Positions 15,955 to 24,401 of a DNA stretch of 64,000 bases are shown here, piece after piece. The stretch is from positions 310,001 to 374,000 of the forward strand of contig NZ_CP042912.1 in the NCBI RefSeq assembly GCF_008087665.1, read 5' to 3'. Within the stretch, counting starts at the first letter, position 1; each line of letters opens with the position of its first letter. The translations under genes were made by a program, and so were the position numbers. The notes below the pieces were generated by a model that saw only the letters and a program-made list of their open reading frames with translations, was not told the DNA's origin and ran no database searches. This DNA is from Mariniblastus fucicola. Lineage in GTDB: Bacteria > Planctomycetota > Planctomycetia > Pirellulales > Pirellulaceae.

Positions 15955-16473
15955 ATGAATGCAACCACCCAAACACATCCGAACGAAAAACTTGCCCAGT
16001 ATATGTGGACGGCTTTCATTCTGATGTTCTTTGTCCTCCAGGCGATTCTCTGGACATTTGCGATCTCGATGACAGCCGGCGACAAATCGCACACGGTGGT
16101 CGCGGGCTATGATGAGCAGGCACTTCAGTGGGATGATGTGCGGAAAACGCAGATCGCGAGCGAACGTTTGGGTTGGAATGCCAAATTCGAGATAGGGGAA
16201 ACTGCCGACATTCTTGACAACCGGATCGTCACACTTGAACTCACGGACCAGGACGGCCAATCGATCAAAGATCCGATACTGTCGATTCGGGCTTTTCACA
16301 ACGGCCGAGCCGCTGACGTTCAGCATCTAAAATTTCAGTCGACGGGGCCTGGAACATTCACGTCGGTCATCACCATGGACAAAGCCGGTTACTGGCAGTT
16401 TGAGGGCACAGCGAAAGTCGATGACGATACGCTTCTGGTCAAAGACAAACTTTGGCTCAATGAGAGAAATTAA
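15955..16473 (+). CDS. ccoH: FixH/CcoH family oxidase assembly protein
   Basis: 172 residues. One N-terminal membrane helix (TAFILMFFVLQAILWTFAIS) is followed by a periplasmic beta domain with the family signs WNAKFEI, ITMDKAGYWQFEG and LWLNE at the end. CcoH associates with cbb3 oxidase and is needed for its maturation. It lies 60 bases after ccoG and 2 bases before the SafE-like gene. Confidence 0.85.
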   Translation: MNATTQTHPNEKLAQYMWTAFILMFFVLQAILWTFAISMTAGDKSHTVVAGYDEQALQWDDVRKTQIASERLGWNAKFEIGETADILDNRIVTLELTDQDGQSIKDPILSIRAFHNGRAADVQHLKFQSTGPGTFTSVITMDKAGYWQFEGTAKVDDDTLLVKDKLWLNERN

Positions 16474-16475
16474 GC

Positions 16476-17267
16476 ATGGGCATCCTGTTAGGAACCGTTT
16501 TTGTTGCCAGCTTGCTGGGTTCGTTGCATTGCGTTGGCATGTGCGGGCCGTTCGCGCTGTTGGCGTCGGCGACGGATGAAAAACGCAAGTCCGCTCTACT
16601 GCCTTCACTCGCATACAGCGGCGGACGACTGGTGACGTATTCGATTGTCGGGCTGCTGTTTGGCTCGATTGGGCTGGCGCTTAACGTCGGCACTTCGTTC
16701 AACCAGTGGCAGCAGTCGGCCACGATTGCGGCTGGAGTTCTGATGATTCTGGTTGGTGTTATCTCGCTCGCGCGATGGATGGGTTGGCGGATCTGGATGC
16801 CGCAGGTTTTCAAGCCGGTTCAGAAAAAATTGGGCCGAGCGTTTAACTGGGCCAGGCAATTGCCTCCGCTTTCGAAGGCGTTCACGATTGGAGCCCTGAC
16901 CAGCCTGATGCCTTGCGGATGGCTGTACACGTTTGCGATCACCGCGGCGGGTACCGGAAGTCCTCTTTGGGGCATGGCGCTGATGATTTCTTTCTGGGCG
17001 GGCACCGTTCCGATTATGCTTGCGTTGGTTCTGGGTGTGGATCGAATTGGCGTCGCTGTGCAGCAAAAACTGCCTCCTCTGATGGCTGGTTTGGTGATCG
17101 CGATTGGCTTGTTCACAATCTTTTTGCGGGCTCCAGTGGCCATTGCCAACGAAGAAACGGTCACGACCGGGACGGATTCGCTAGTGGACTCTGTGCTCAA
17201 TATTGATCACGAAGCGTTGCCCTGTTGCCAGGGAAAAGAAACCGAAGTCAGCGACGAAGTTCGATGA
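16476..17267 (+). CDS. SafE/UreH-like membrane protein of cbb3 clusters
   Basis: 263 residues with about six membrane helices in two halves marked by HCVGMCGPFAL near the start and LTSLMPCGWLYTF in the middle, the DsbD_2/SafE family signature. Proteins of this type often accompany ccoG-H-I and are thought to move copper or reductant; the substrate is not proven. The C-terminal tail ends with a CC pair (LPCCQG). It overlaps the CcoI start by ATGA. Confidence 0.88.
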   Translation: MGILLGTVFVASLLGSLHCVGMCGPFALLASATDEKRKSALLPSLAYSGGRLVTYSIVGLLFGSIGLALNVGTSFNQWQQSATIAAGVLMILVGVISLARWMGWRIWMPQVFKPVQKKLGRAFNWARQLPPLSKAFTIGALTSLMPCGWLYTFAITAAGTGSPLWGMALMISFWAGTVPIMLALVLGVDRIGVAVQQKLPPLMAGLVIAIGLFTIFLRAPVAIANEETVTTGTDSLVDSVLNIDHEALPCCQGKETEVSDEVR

Positions 17268-19768
17268 TCCAGAGAACGAACCATGCAACAAAGGTACAGT
17301 GCACGCATTGCAGTTTGCCTGTTCCGGCAGGGCTCGTAAAGGAGGATTGCGAAGAACAATTCTGCTGCGGCGGATGTGAGTCAGCCTGGAATTTGATCCA
17401 CGGCCATGGTTTGGACGCTTTCTATCGTATGGCATCGCCTGACTCGAGGGCGCTCTCGCTCAAGTCCACCAGTTCGTTGCAACGCCTGTTCAACGGTTTT
17501 GACGAAGCCGATTTTCAGGATAAATATGTTGCCGAAATTCAGTCTGACCAGTCAAAGATCGAACTGGCCGTCGAGGGCATGCATTGCGCGGCCTGTATCT
17601 GGTTGATCGAAAAATTGCCAACGATCCTGCCGGGCGTTGTTGAGGCGAATGTTCACTGGGGACGGCGAACGGTCAGCGTGATTTGGCATCGCGATAGCGT
17701 AGCGTTGTCCCAGATCGCGGTGGCGCTCGACAATCTGGGCTATCGTCCGACGCCCGTTCGGCAAAATTCGACCCGTCAACGATGGCAGCGCGAAAACCGA
17801 AAACATCTTACTCGCATCGGCGTCGCCGCGGCCTGTGCGGGAAACAATATGGTGATCTCGGCGGCGCTCTACCTTGGCATGTTTTCGCACATGACAGTCG
17901 GGATGAGCCAATTGCTGCGTGTTGCCAGTGGAATCGTTGGCATCGCGGCACTCGCCTGGCCAGGTCGAACGTTCCTCAATAGCGCCCTCGCATCAATCAG
18001 AACGCGAACTCCGCACATGGATTTGCCAATCGCGCTCGCGTTGTTGGTTGGTACAACTGCCGGGTTGGTCAACGTCGTCCGCGGAGCTGGCGAAATCTAT
18101 TTCGATTCACTCGCGGTGTTGATTTTTCTGCTGCTGGTCGGTCGCTGGGTTCAGTTTCGGCAGCAATCGAAAGCCAACGATTCTGTTGATCTGTTGCAGC
18201 AATTGACTCCGCAGACGACCCGTCGCCTGATCGATGGCGAACCGGTCGAAGTGCTGGTGGATCTGGTCAAAGTCGACGATCAATTGCAAATAAAATGCGG
18301 CGATCTGTTCCCAACTGATGGACGCGTTGTCGATTCGAGCACCGATGTCGATGAGTCTATTTTGACTGGCGAATCCGTTGCGGTTCGCAAGATGGTGGGT
18401 GATCCGGTTTTTGCAGGCACGACCAACGTTGGTTCAACCGTCGTTGTCAATGTGGAAAACATTGGGCAGGAAACACGGCTCGGTCAGATCGTGGATCTTG
18501 TTGAACAAGCTTCCTCCAATCGCCCGAAAATCGTGCAGTGGGCCAATCAAGTCGGTGGCTACTTTGTGGTCGCGGTTATGTTGCTCGCCGCGTTGACGCT
18601 TGTTTGGTGGATCCCGCAGCAACTTGATGTCGCGGTCGATCGAAGCATCGCCCTGTTAATCGTGGCTTGCCCCTGTGCGCTGGCGTTGGCGACTCCGCTG
18701 GCGATTGCGGTGGCGCTTGGTCGTGCGGCGAGGCGAAGAATCATGATTAAAAGCGGAGATGTTTTGCAGTCACTACAGCGTCCAGGCATGATCTGGTTGG
18801 ATAAAACGGGAACCGTCACCGATGGAGCTCTACATGTCGCGCGATGGCACGGCGGTACCGATAGCCTGATGGAGATAGCAGCGATTGAAATGGTTTGCTC
18901 TCACCCGGTCGCCAAAGCGATCGCTGACTTCTGCCTCGACGCAAATCCTTATTGCCTGTTCCAAAGCGATTGGCGACACCTGATTCAATCGCTTCGCACG
19001 CGTGATATTGTGAATCACCCGGGGTTGGGAGTGTCAGGTAGCGTCGACGATCTGGATGTGGTCATCGGCAGTCGAAAGCTGTTGTCGAGCCTGCTGATTC
19101 CATTCAGTGAACCGCAGCGTCGAATCGAATTGAGGATTATTGCCCGCGGTGGTTCTCCATGCTGGGTTGCAATTAATGGAGTCGTGGTGGCGATCGCTGA
19201 ACTGATGGATCGTGTTCGCCCGGAAGCCACTTCTGCGATTGACGCTTTGAAAAACCGCGGTTGGCAAGTCGGCCTACTTTCCGGTGATCATCAGGATGTT
19301 GCCAACCGAGTCGCAGGTCGACTGGGTATTTCGCCTGAGTTCGCGATCGGCGGTGCAACGCCCGAACAGAAGCTCTCGATAGTTGAATCCAGTGACTACG
19401 ATACCGTTGTTATGGTTGGCGACGGGGTGAACGACAGTGCTGCGCTTGCTGCGGCGACCGTTGGCGTTGCTGTGAAGAATAGTGCCGAAGCCAGTTTAAT
19501 GGCGGCGCCTGTTTATCTTGCCGATCCCGGACTGAATCCGATTCTTGGTTTGATGTCGCTGAGTGATTCCACGACTGGCACGATGCGGCTGAATCTGGCG
19601 GTGAGCGTGACGTACAATGTCGTCTTTGCCAGTCTGGCGTTTCTAGGCTATATCAATCCTTTGGTGGCCGCGATTCTGATGCCCATCAGTTCGATCACCG
19701 TTGTTGCTCTTTCGTTGACCGCAGGACGATTCTCACCGATTTCCAAGCCGTTGCAGGACGGTCGATGA
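17264..19768 (+). CDS. ccoI: Copper-transporting P-type ATPase CcoI/FixI
   Basis: 834 residues from the ATG at 17264, which overlaps the upstream stop; the longer TTG frame is disfavoured. The N-terminus has a Cys-rich metal domain (CTHCSLPV and FCCGGCE) typical of CcoI, then an HMA domain with GMHCAACIW. Eight membrane helices include the CPC motif at 469-471. The P-domain has DKTGTVTDG (Asp513), an SHPVAK histidine and GDGVNDSAAL. CcoI delivers copper for CuB of cbb3 oxidase. The order ccoG-H-(SafE)-I-S is the canonical assembly operon. Confidence 0.96.
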   Translation: MIQRTNHATKVQCTHCSLPVPAGLVKEDCEEQFCCGGCESAWNLIHGHGLDAFYRMASPDSRALSLKSTSSLQRLFNGFDEADFQDKYVAEIQSDQSKIELAVEGMHCAACIWLIEKLPTILPGVVEANVHWGRRTVSVIWHRDSVALSQIAVALDNLGYRPTPVRQNSTRQRWQRENRKHLTRIGVAAACAGNNMVISAALYLGMFSHMTVGMSQLLRVASGIVGIAALAWPGRTFLNSALASIRTRTPHMDLPIALALLVGTTAGLVNVVRGAGEIYFDSLAVLIFLLLVGRWVQFRQQSKANDSVDLLQQLTPQTTRRLIDGEPVEVLVDLVKVDDQLQIKCGDLFPTDGRVVDSSTDVDESILTGESVAVRKMVGDPVFAGTTNVGSTVVVNVENIGQETRLGQIVDLVEQASSNRPKIVQWANQVGGYFVVAVMLLAALTLVWWIPQQLDVAVDRSIALLIVACPCALALATPLAIAVALGRAARRRIMIKSGDVLQSLQRPGMIWLDKTGTVTDGALHVARWHGGTDSLMEIAAIEMVCSHPVAKAIADFCLDANPYCLFQSDWRHLIQSLRTRDIVNHPGLGVSGSVDDLDVVIGSRKLLSSLLIPFSEPQRRIELRIIARGGSPCWVAINGVVVAIAELMDRVRPEATSAIDALKNRGWQVGLLSGDHQDVANRVAGRLGISPEFAIGGATPEQKLSIVESSDYDTVVMVGDGVNDSAALAAATVGVAVKNSAEASLMAAPVYLADPGLNPILGLMSLSDSTTGTMRLNLAVSVTYNVVFASLAFLGYINPLVAAILMPISSITVVALSLTAGRFSPISKPLQDGR

Positions 19769-19971
19769 GCGTTCTGTATATTGCACTTCCTGTGGCCCTG
19801 GTGATCGCATTGATCGCGATCATTACGTTTGTGACGCAAGTCCGCAACGGGCAGTACGATGATCTTGACACGCCACAGTATCGAATGCTCTTTGACGATG
19901 AAGCCAAGGACAAGACGAATCAGGCTGAGGAATCAACACGTACCGACCGTTCATCGCAGGCCGAAGATTGA
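19765..19971 (+). CDS. ccoS: cbb3 oxidase maturation protein CcoS
   Basis: 68 residues: an N-terminal membrane helix (LYIALPVALVIALIAIITF), then the diagnostic NGQYDDLDTPQYRMLFDDE and a charged tail. CcoS is required for cofactor insertion into cbb3 oxidase. It overlaps the ccoI stop by 4 bases and is the last gene of the operon. Confidence 0.95.
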   Translation: MSVLYIALPVALVIALIAIITFVTQVRNGQYDDLDTPQYRMLFDDEAKDKTNQAEESTRTDRSSQAED

Positions 19972-20009
19972 CGCCGCCCGATCAATCGAAACAGAACGGG
20001 CCGACGGGA

Positions 20010-20034
20010 GAAAGCTCGCTCGCCAACAGCTTTC
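20010..20034. terminator. Possible hairpin between convergent genes
   Basis: GAAAGCT (20010-20016) pairs with AGCTTTC (20028-20034). It lies between the ends of ccoS and the convergent lipoprotein gene. There is no T run, so a role in termination is uncertain. Confidence 0.3.
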
Positions 20035-20056
20035 GAGCATTCTTCCCGATAGTCGT

Positions 20057-20794
20057 CTACTTGGCGACCGGATGGTTCTTGCGTGCTTCTCCAAAACCAT
20101 GATCGGCGAAACCACTGACGACTTTGGCGTGTTGTTGAATCAGCGAAACGACGTCCTCGTTCTCACTCGTTTCGATGACCTTGATTCCTTTTTCAGTGTT
20201 CTCTAGCTTCATTTTAATTTCGTCTGCGTGTTCAAAGATTTTCACAAAAAGCTCATCCCATCTCCGCAGCGGACGAATGTCTTTGATCCGATGATGCATC
20301 GCAGCAACGTGTTCCTGAATCTTCGCTGCGATCGCCGGATCATCTGATTCGGTCAACGTCTCGACTCCGTTTTCAATGTTGGTAACCGATCGAGTAATCT
20401 GGTCGTGATTCTCGAGCAGATAGTGAAACACGTCGCGATCGTTTTGAACCGGTTTGACGCGATCATTTGCGGTTGTTGATTGATCGGCCGTTGAGCTCTT
20501 TTCGTTCGCCTCCGGCTTGTTCAAGGCCTCGTCTGCGGTGACGTCTTCGGCATCAGAAACGCATTGGCAGTTGTTCGAGCCACCCTCGGCACAGGCGTTG
20601 CAATCGTTGCCACCTGTCTTCGCGGAAGCGTCGGTCTCAGCGGCGCATTTTCCACAACAACCCAAGGTAGTCTGCTCGGCAGGAGCCACGGTGTTCATTT
20701 GAGAAAGTTCAGTCGATTCTGTTTGGTTTGGCGTTTCCCCGCAGCCGACAAATGCGAGCGAAATGATTGCCAGTGTCACAATGAGAAATTTCAT
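20057..20794 (-). CDS. Cys-rich lipoprotein of unknown function
   Basis: 245 residues. It has a lipoprotein signal (MKFLIVTLAIISLAFVGC, lipobox ending at Cys18) and a cysteine-rich stretch (CCGKCAAE, CNACAE, CQC at about 47-80) that could bind metal or act in redox chemistry. A low-complexity linker precedes a helical domain (about 115-245) with several His residues. The helical part (HDQITRSVTNIENGVETLTES, AAMHHRIKDIRPLRR) recalls planctomycete proteins whose function I do not know. It ends 85 bases from the convergent ccoS gene. No sigma-54 promoter was seen upstream. Confidence 0.8.
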   Translation of the reverse strand: MKFLIVTLAIISLAFVGCGETPNQTESTELSQMNTVAPAEQTTLGCCGKCAAETDASAKTGGNDCNACAEGGSNNCQCVSDAEDVTADEALNKPEANEKSSTADQSTTANDRVKPVQNDRDVFHYLLENHDQITRSVTNIENGVETLTESDDPAIAAKIQEHVAAMHHRIKDIRPLRRWDELFVKIFEHADEIKMKLENTEKGIKVIETSENEDVVSLIQQHAKVVSGFADHGFGEARKNHPVAK

Positions 20795-20889
20795 GTCATA
20801 TCCTGAAGGCGAAGAGTTGTTAGGTCCTGGAGAGCGATTGGAATGCCGTATTGTTTCAGATCTTTAACAGGAAGGCGTTCGCAGTGTGT

Positions 20890-20945
20890 GTAAAAAGTAG
20901 CTGTGCTCGCCAGGACGCAGTTTCACGCCTGGCGATAGCAGCTAC
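20890..20945 (-). terminator. Rho-independent terminator of the peroxiredoxin gene
   Basis: An 18-base stem (20928-20945 with 20897-20914, 15 of 18 paired) with a 13-base loop is followed on the minus strand by TTTTT. It begins 24 bases after the peroxiredoxin stop. Confidence 0.8.
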
Positions 20946-20969
20946 TTCGATTGGTTAAAACGTTAGTCG

Positions 20970-21653
20970 TCACACGCCAGCCGGTACCTTTGCTTTGATA
21001 CTTTTCGTGCAGAAATACCAGTCAGTACATTGATAGCCTTCATCCATACGGGCTTTCGCTTCTTTGGCTGTCTTTGGTGGAGGCACGATGACATCGTCTC
21101 CCGGATTCCAACCTTCGGGAGTGGCAATTTTGTGTTCGTCCGACGCCTGCATTGCCTTCAACAGTCTCAAAAATTCATCGACCTGTCGCCCGTTGCTCAT
21201 TGGGTAGTACATCATCGCTCGCAGGATTCCTTTCGGGTCAATGATGAACGTCGTGCGAACCGCAGACGTGTCGCTTGCGCCCGGCATAATCATTCCGTAC
21301 GCGCTGGCCACATTCATCGACAAGTCTTCGATGACAGGAAACGGGATTTCGACGCCGAAGTTTTCGTCGATGTTTCGAACCCACGCCAGGTGAGAAAACG
21401 TACTGTCGATCGACAGCCCCAGCAGATCGCAGTTGAGCTTCTGAAATTCCGGCCAAGCTTTCGCAAAACCAATGAACTCCGTCGTGCAAACGGGCGTGAA
21501 GTCAGCCGGGTGCGAAAACAGAATCAGCCATCGTCCCTCGTAATCTTTTAGACTCTTCGGGCCATGAGTTGTCGGTGCGGAAAAATTTGGGGCAGGCTCG
21601 TTTAATCGTGGCAACTGAGTCGCGTTTGCAGTTTTGTCGGCTTCAAAGTTCAT
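20970..21653 (-). CDS. Peroxiredoxin, Prx6 / archaeal-type
   Basis: 227 residues. The thioredoxin fold has the peroxidatic motif PADFTPVCTTEF (Cys57) and the arginine in AVRTTFIIDP. The C-terminal arm carries QCTDWYFC, a Cys-x5-Cys pair like that of archaeal three-Cys Prx6-type enzymes, which act as resolving residues there. It should reduce peroxides with thiol donors. It has its own terminator downstream and a 220-base upstream gap with no sigma-54 site, so it appears separate from the regulon. Confidence 0.93.
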   Translation of the reverse strand: MNFEADKTANATQLPRLNEPAPNFSAPTTHGPKSLKDYEGRWLILFSHPADFTPVCTTEFIGFAKAWPEFQKLNCDLLGLSIDSTFSHLAWVRNIDENFGVEIPFPVIEDLSMNVASAYGMIMPGASDTSAVRTTFIIDPKGILRAMMYYPMSNGRQVDEFLRLLKAMQASDEHKIATPEGWNPGDDVIVPPPKTAKEAKARMDEGYQCTDWYFCTKSIKAKVPAGV

Positions 21654-21873
21654 CTGGTTGGCTCCTGTTAAGTAACCGTAATTGATAGTGACTTGTCTTT
21701 ATTCCTTGCCGCAGCAGTCGTACGTTATCTCTACTGCCGCGACCTGATAATTAAACACATGTAAGTATCGGAATGTTTCGATGTGTTTGTTGAAAGGGAA
21801 AGTTTTTCTCGATTTTGTTGCGAATGCGTTCTGGTGACGGAAAAGTTTTCGTAGGAGGGTGTCCCGCCAGAGA

Positions 21874-22305
21874 CTAAACGAAGTGGCCCAGTTTTGGCTC
21901 AAGAGCCTGGCAGGTATCGAACATTTCACGAGCCAGCAACGACATGACGTCGTCCAGAGAGACGATTCCGACAGGATGTCCGTCTCCGTTGACCACTGGC
22001 AATCTTTTGACTTCGAAAGTGCGAAACTGTTTCGTGACTTCGGACAGCGTCATCGCCTCGTTGACCACGAACACATCGCGAGTCATCACTTCGGCGAGGA
22101 ACGAGTTCGCGGCGGCCGCTCCGTAGGCGAGCGCCAACGCGATGTCCCGATCCGTAATTATTCCGCTTATCTTGCCCGATGAATCGACAACGACGACGGA
22201 TCCGATTCGTCTGTCTCGCATCAAATCCACGGCGTCAATGATCCGGGAATCTTCACCCAGTTTGTAAACGCTTCGATTGTCCCGCAATAGTTCTTTCAGG
22301 ATCAT
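21874..22305 (-). CDS. CBS-pair protein
   Basis: 143 residues made of two CBS motifs (about 8-65 and 72-130). They include GSVVVVDSSGKISGIITDRDIA and VKRLPVVNGDGHPVGIVSLDD (both read as CBS ends), with no other domain. Stand-alone CBS pairs bind adenine nucleotides and sense energy state. It is the third gene of the unit small Cys-rich protein, HPF, CBS, 40 bases after HPF. The 220-base gap downstream holds a weak dyad (21753-21760 with 21781-21788). Confidence 0.92.
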   Translation of the reverse strand: MILKELLRDNRSVYKLGEDSRIIDAVDLMRDRRIGSVVVVDSSGKISGIITDRDIALALAYGAAAANSFLAEVMTRDVFVVNEAMTLSEVTKQFRTFEVKRLPVVNGDGHPVGIVSLDDVMSLLAREMFDTCQALEPKLGHFV

Positions 22306-22345
22306 GATGCAGTTCCTCGATTCTCAGGACATCGCATTATGTCGA

Positions 22346-22750
22346 CTAGTTGTGGTTAATTGCATCAACCATGGATTCAAGCAGTTCGACTTCGACCAGC
22401 ATTTCCATGCCGCTCCATTTGGCTTTCTGGTGCCGAATGCGAGAGGATTTCTGTCGCCTGTCGAGTTCATGCTTTACGGCGTGTTCCATTTTGCGGATCG
22501 CTTGAAGCACGCAGTCATAGGTCGATTCGCCGTGTGAGGATACGTGAATGTGGCCACGCGGGTGAACTTCGACTTCGATCTTGCAGACGCCATCAAAACG
22601 GTTTGAGTCTTTTGTCTCGTCTTCAAGGCGAACGGTGACCTTGTCGATTCGGGCGTCAATTCGGTCCAGAGCAAAATGGACTTTTCGTTCGATGAACGGT
22701 CGGACCATGTGCTCATTTTTGATGTGCTTTGTTTTGATCTCGATTTTCAT
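22346..22750 (-). CDS. hpf: Ribosome hibernation promoting factor family protein
   Basis: 134 residues, MKIEIKTKHIKNEHMVRPFI at the start, then an HPF/RaiA pattern: a basic helix, a strand VTVRLEDET, CKIEVEVHPRGHIHVSS, and a helix rich in Lys/Arg (ESTYDCVLQAIRKMEHAVKH). There is a basic tail, but no long dimerisation domain, so it is a short form. HPF binds the 30S decoding centre and stalls translation in dormant cells. The ATG at 22750 was chosen since the 14 extra upstream residues are unlike the family. The sigma-54 promoter at 23031-23046 would place it in the stress regulon. Confidence 0.88.
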   Translation of the reverse strand: MKIEIKTKHIKNEHMVRPFIERKVHFALDRIDARIDKVTVRLEDETKDSNRFDGVCKIEVEVHPRGHIHVSSHGESTYDCVLQAIRKMEHAVKHELDRRQKSSRIRHQKAKWSGMEMLVEVELLESMVDAINHN

Positions 22751-22788
22751 TGGCTTGACTCTTCTGAGGTGTCGTGTCGTATGGTGAT

Positions 22789-22998
22789 TCAAAAATCCAG
22801 CGTGTTGCTAAAACAGCCTCTCCAGCTGCCAACCTTCTGAACCTGCTTCGATGATGCGTCGCGATCTGACTTGCAGCAGTCACCACGATCGTCACTGCAT
22901 GGACGTTGCTCGGGCCGGGACAGCTTTTTCCGATCCACGTTTGAGTCGCGGTACACAGGCTTGATTTTGGCAGGTTCAGCAATGGTAAGCATCGTCAT
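22789..22998 (-). CDS. Small Cys-containing protein (69 residues)
   Basis: MTMLTIAEPAKIKPVYRDSN, then a basic and acidic stretch with CSDDRGDCCKSD and a final Cys (RGCFSNTLDF). It has no membrane segment, signal peptide or recognised family. It is called as real because a full AGGAGG Shine-Dalgarno sits ahead of the ATG at 22998 and a sigma-54 promoter (predicted start about 23020) lies just upstream. The longer frame to 23139 would start upstream of that promoter. It is the first gene ahead of HPF and CBS. Confidence 0.55.
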   Translation of the reverse strand: MTMLTIAEPAKIKPVYRDSNVDRKKLSRPEQRPCSDDRGDCCKSDRDASSKQVQKVGSWRGCFSNTLDF

Positions 22999-23030
22999 GG
23001 ATTCCTCCTGGTTGGGACGAACAAACCAAA

Positions 23031-23046
23031 AGCAAGCTGTATGCCA
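23031..23046 (-). promoter_or_regulatory. Candidate sigma-54 promoter P8
   Basis: The minus strand reads TGGCATA-CAGC-TTGCT, with all invariant bases present. The predicted start near 23020 leaves a 22-base leader containing AGGAGG. Downstream: the 69-residue protein, HPF and CBS. Confidence 0.75.
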
Positions 23047-23098
23047 ATCGGCCAGAGGCTGGGAAATCACGCATTTTGCCGTGCTATCTGCGGAATTC

Positions 23099-23114
23099 TG
23101 TGCCGCTTCGCACA
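23099..23114. promoter_or_regulatory. Candidate activator site for P8
   Basis: TGTGC-CGCTTC-GCACA keeps perfect symmetry, with the outer base pair changed from C/G to T/A (8 of 10 to the perfect dyad). It lies 53-68 bases upstream of P8. Confidence 0.4.
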
Positions 23115-23169
23115 TTGTTGCCGGGCGGTGTTGGCACAATTATGGTCTTCAGGAAGGAGGTCGAACGAC

Positions 23170-24171
23170 TTAGCTGCGATGTCCGGATTTCATTCGGTTG
23201 ATGTCTCCGACCTGTCCGATAAGCAATAGCGTGTCAGCGGCGCGAATCGTTTCGTGGGGTTTTGGGTTGAAGCGAAAGTCGCCGCTGTCGTCCTTGATTC
23301 CAACTACCAGTAAATTGAAATCGCTCTTGATTTTGGAGTCGGCCAACGAGCAACCGACAAGCTGGCTGTGCTCTCCAACGCGAAACTCATCCAATTCCAT
23401 TTCCAAATGGGAAGCTTCGGCGAAGAGTTCGACAAGGTCAGCGGTTGTTGGCCGCGAGATCATCCGCTCCATTTGTTGAGCTCCAACACGTTGCGGCATC
23501 ACGATCTTGTCAGCTCCAGCCTGGCGTAGTTTTCGGCAGCTACTTTCCCGTTCCGATTTGGCAATGATCTGCAAGTTTGGGTGTAGGTTCCTGGCCGTGA
23601 GGGTGATAAAGACATTTTCAGCATCCGATGGCAGCGCAGTCGCAAGAGCTCTGGCTCTCTCGATATGCACCTCTTGCAGAATGTCTTCAGCAGTCGCGTC
23701 ACCCTGAATTGCGGTAAACCCCAACTCATTCGCTGCGTCGACTCGCTCTGGCAGAACGTCGATCACGACGAAGGGAAGATTTCGGTGTTTGAGCTGATTG
23801 GCGAGGTCGTGCCCCAGTCTTCCGAATCCGCAAACAATGACATGATCTTCAAGTCGGCTCATCTCTTTTGTCATTTTTCTTCTCCCAAGAACGCGATCGA
23901 CTTCGCCTTCAAGCATCAGTTGAATTAAGCCGCCGCAAGTGTATGCCGCCGCCGAGACTCCAAGAAGGATCACAAGGATCATGGTGACTTGCATCGCTGG
24001 CGTAGCGCTGGTCGATTCGCCATAGCCGACCGTGGAGATCGTGATAACGACCATCCAGACAGACTCCAGCCAGTTGTAACCGCCGAAGGTTCGAAACCCA
24101 ATCACGCTCAGCACAAATACGGTGGCCAAGGCGATGGCTCCGCTTCGAATTCGTGCCAGAGGTGAGTTCAT
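23170..24171 (-). CDS. Potassium channel with RCK (TrkA-N/TrkA-C) domains
   Basis: 333 residues. Two membrane helices flank a pore loop with selectivity filter TVGYGE (about residues 47-52). A Rossmann RCK-N domain follows (VIVCGFGRLGHDLANQL at about 111-127, the NAD-binding GxGxxG-type turn), then an RCK-C domain at about 245-325. It is a tetrameric K+ channel gated by ligands binding the RCK ring. Its sigma-54 promoter (24219-24234) is divergent to that of the usp gene at 24402, suggesting joint induction. Confidence 0.94.
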   Translation of the reverse strand: MNSPLARIRSGAIALATVFVLSVIGFRTFGGYNWLESVWMVVITISTVGYGESTSATPAMQVTMILVILLGVSAAAYTCGGLIQLMLEGEVDRVLGRRKMTKEMSRLEDHVIVCGFGRLGHDLANQLKHRNLPFVVIDVLPERVDAANELGFTAIQGDATAEDILQEVHIERARALATALPSDAENVFITLTARNLHPNLQIIAKSERESSCRKLRQAGADKIVMPQRVGAQQMERMISRPTTADLVELFAEASHLEMELDEFRVGEHSQLVGCSLADSKIKSDFNLLVVGIKDDSGDFRFNPKPHETIRAADTLLLIGQVGDINRMKSGHRS

Positions 24172-24218
24172 GGTGGTCGGCGCAGGCTGTTGGAGGTGAG
24201 GGTGGATTATATTCCGTT

Positions 24219-24234
24219 TGCAAAGCTCGTGCCG
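24219..24234 (-). promoter_or_regulatory. Candidate sigma-54 promoter P9
   Basis: The minus strand reads CGGCACG-AGCT-TTGCA. Only the first T of the -24 element deviates. The predicted start is near 24208, 37 bases ahead of the K+ channel ATG. Confidence 0.7.
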
Positions 24235-24285
24235 CTACATAGACGGGCATTTTCGCGCATTCATCACGGTCAAAATTGGGCAAAG

Positions 24286-24301
24286 CGTGCGTAGCCGCAC
24301 G
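24286..24301. promoter_or_regulatory. Candidate activator site shared by P9 and P10 (perfect dyad)
   Basis: CGTGC-GTAGCC-GCACG, a perfect copy, lies between two divergent sigma-54 promoters, 52 bases from P9 and 41 from P10. Confidence 0.6.
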
Positions 24302-24341
24302 TGCCGCGCGGTTGCGAGGCTTTGTTTCGGTCATCGAAAAA

Positions 24342-24357
24342 TGGCATTGGAGTTGCA
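24342..24357 (+). promoter_or_regulatory. Candidate sigma-54 promoter P10
   Basis: TGGCATT-GGAG-TTGCA fits the consensus. It ends 2 bases before an ATG (24360) that looked like the usp start. The predicted transcript start near 24368 means that ATG cannot be used from this promoter. Confidence 0.7.
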
Positions 24358-24401
24358 CCATGGGTAACGCAACGTCAAATAAAACAATTGAGGATGATTC
24401 A

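Noticed and set aside
21753-21788. 8-base dyad AAACACAT ... ATGTGTTT upstream of the peroxiredoxin gene
   Set aside because: 20-base spacer, no T run and no second copy seen; neither operator nor terminator could be supported.
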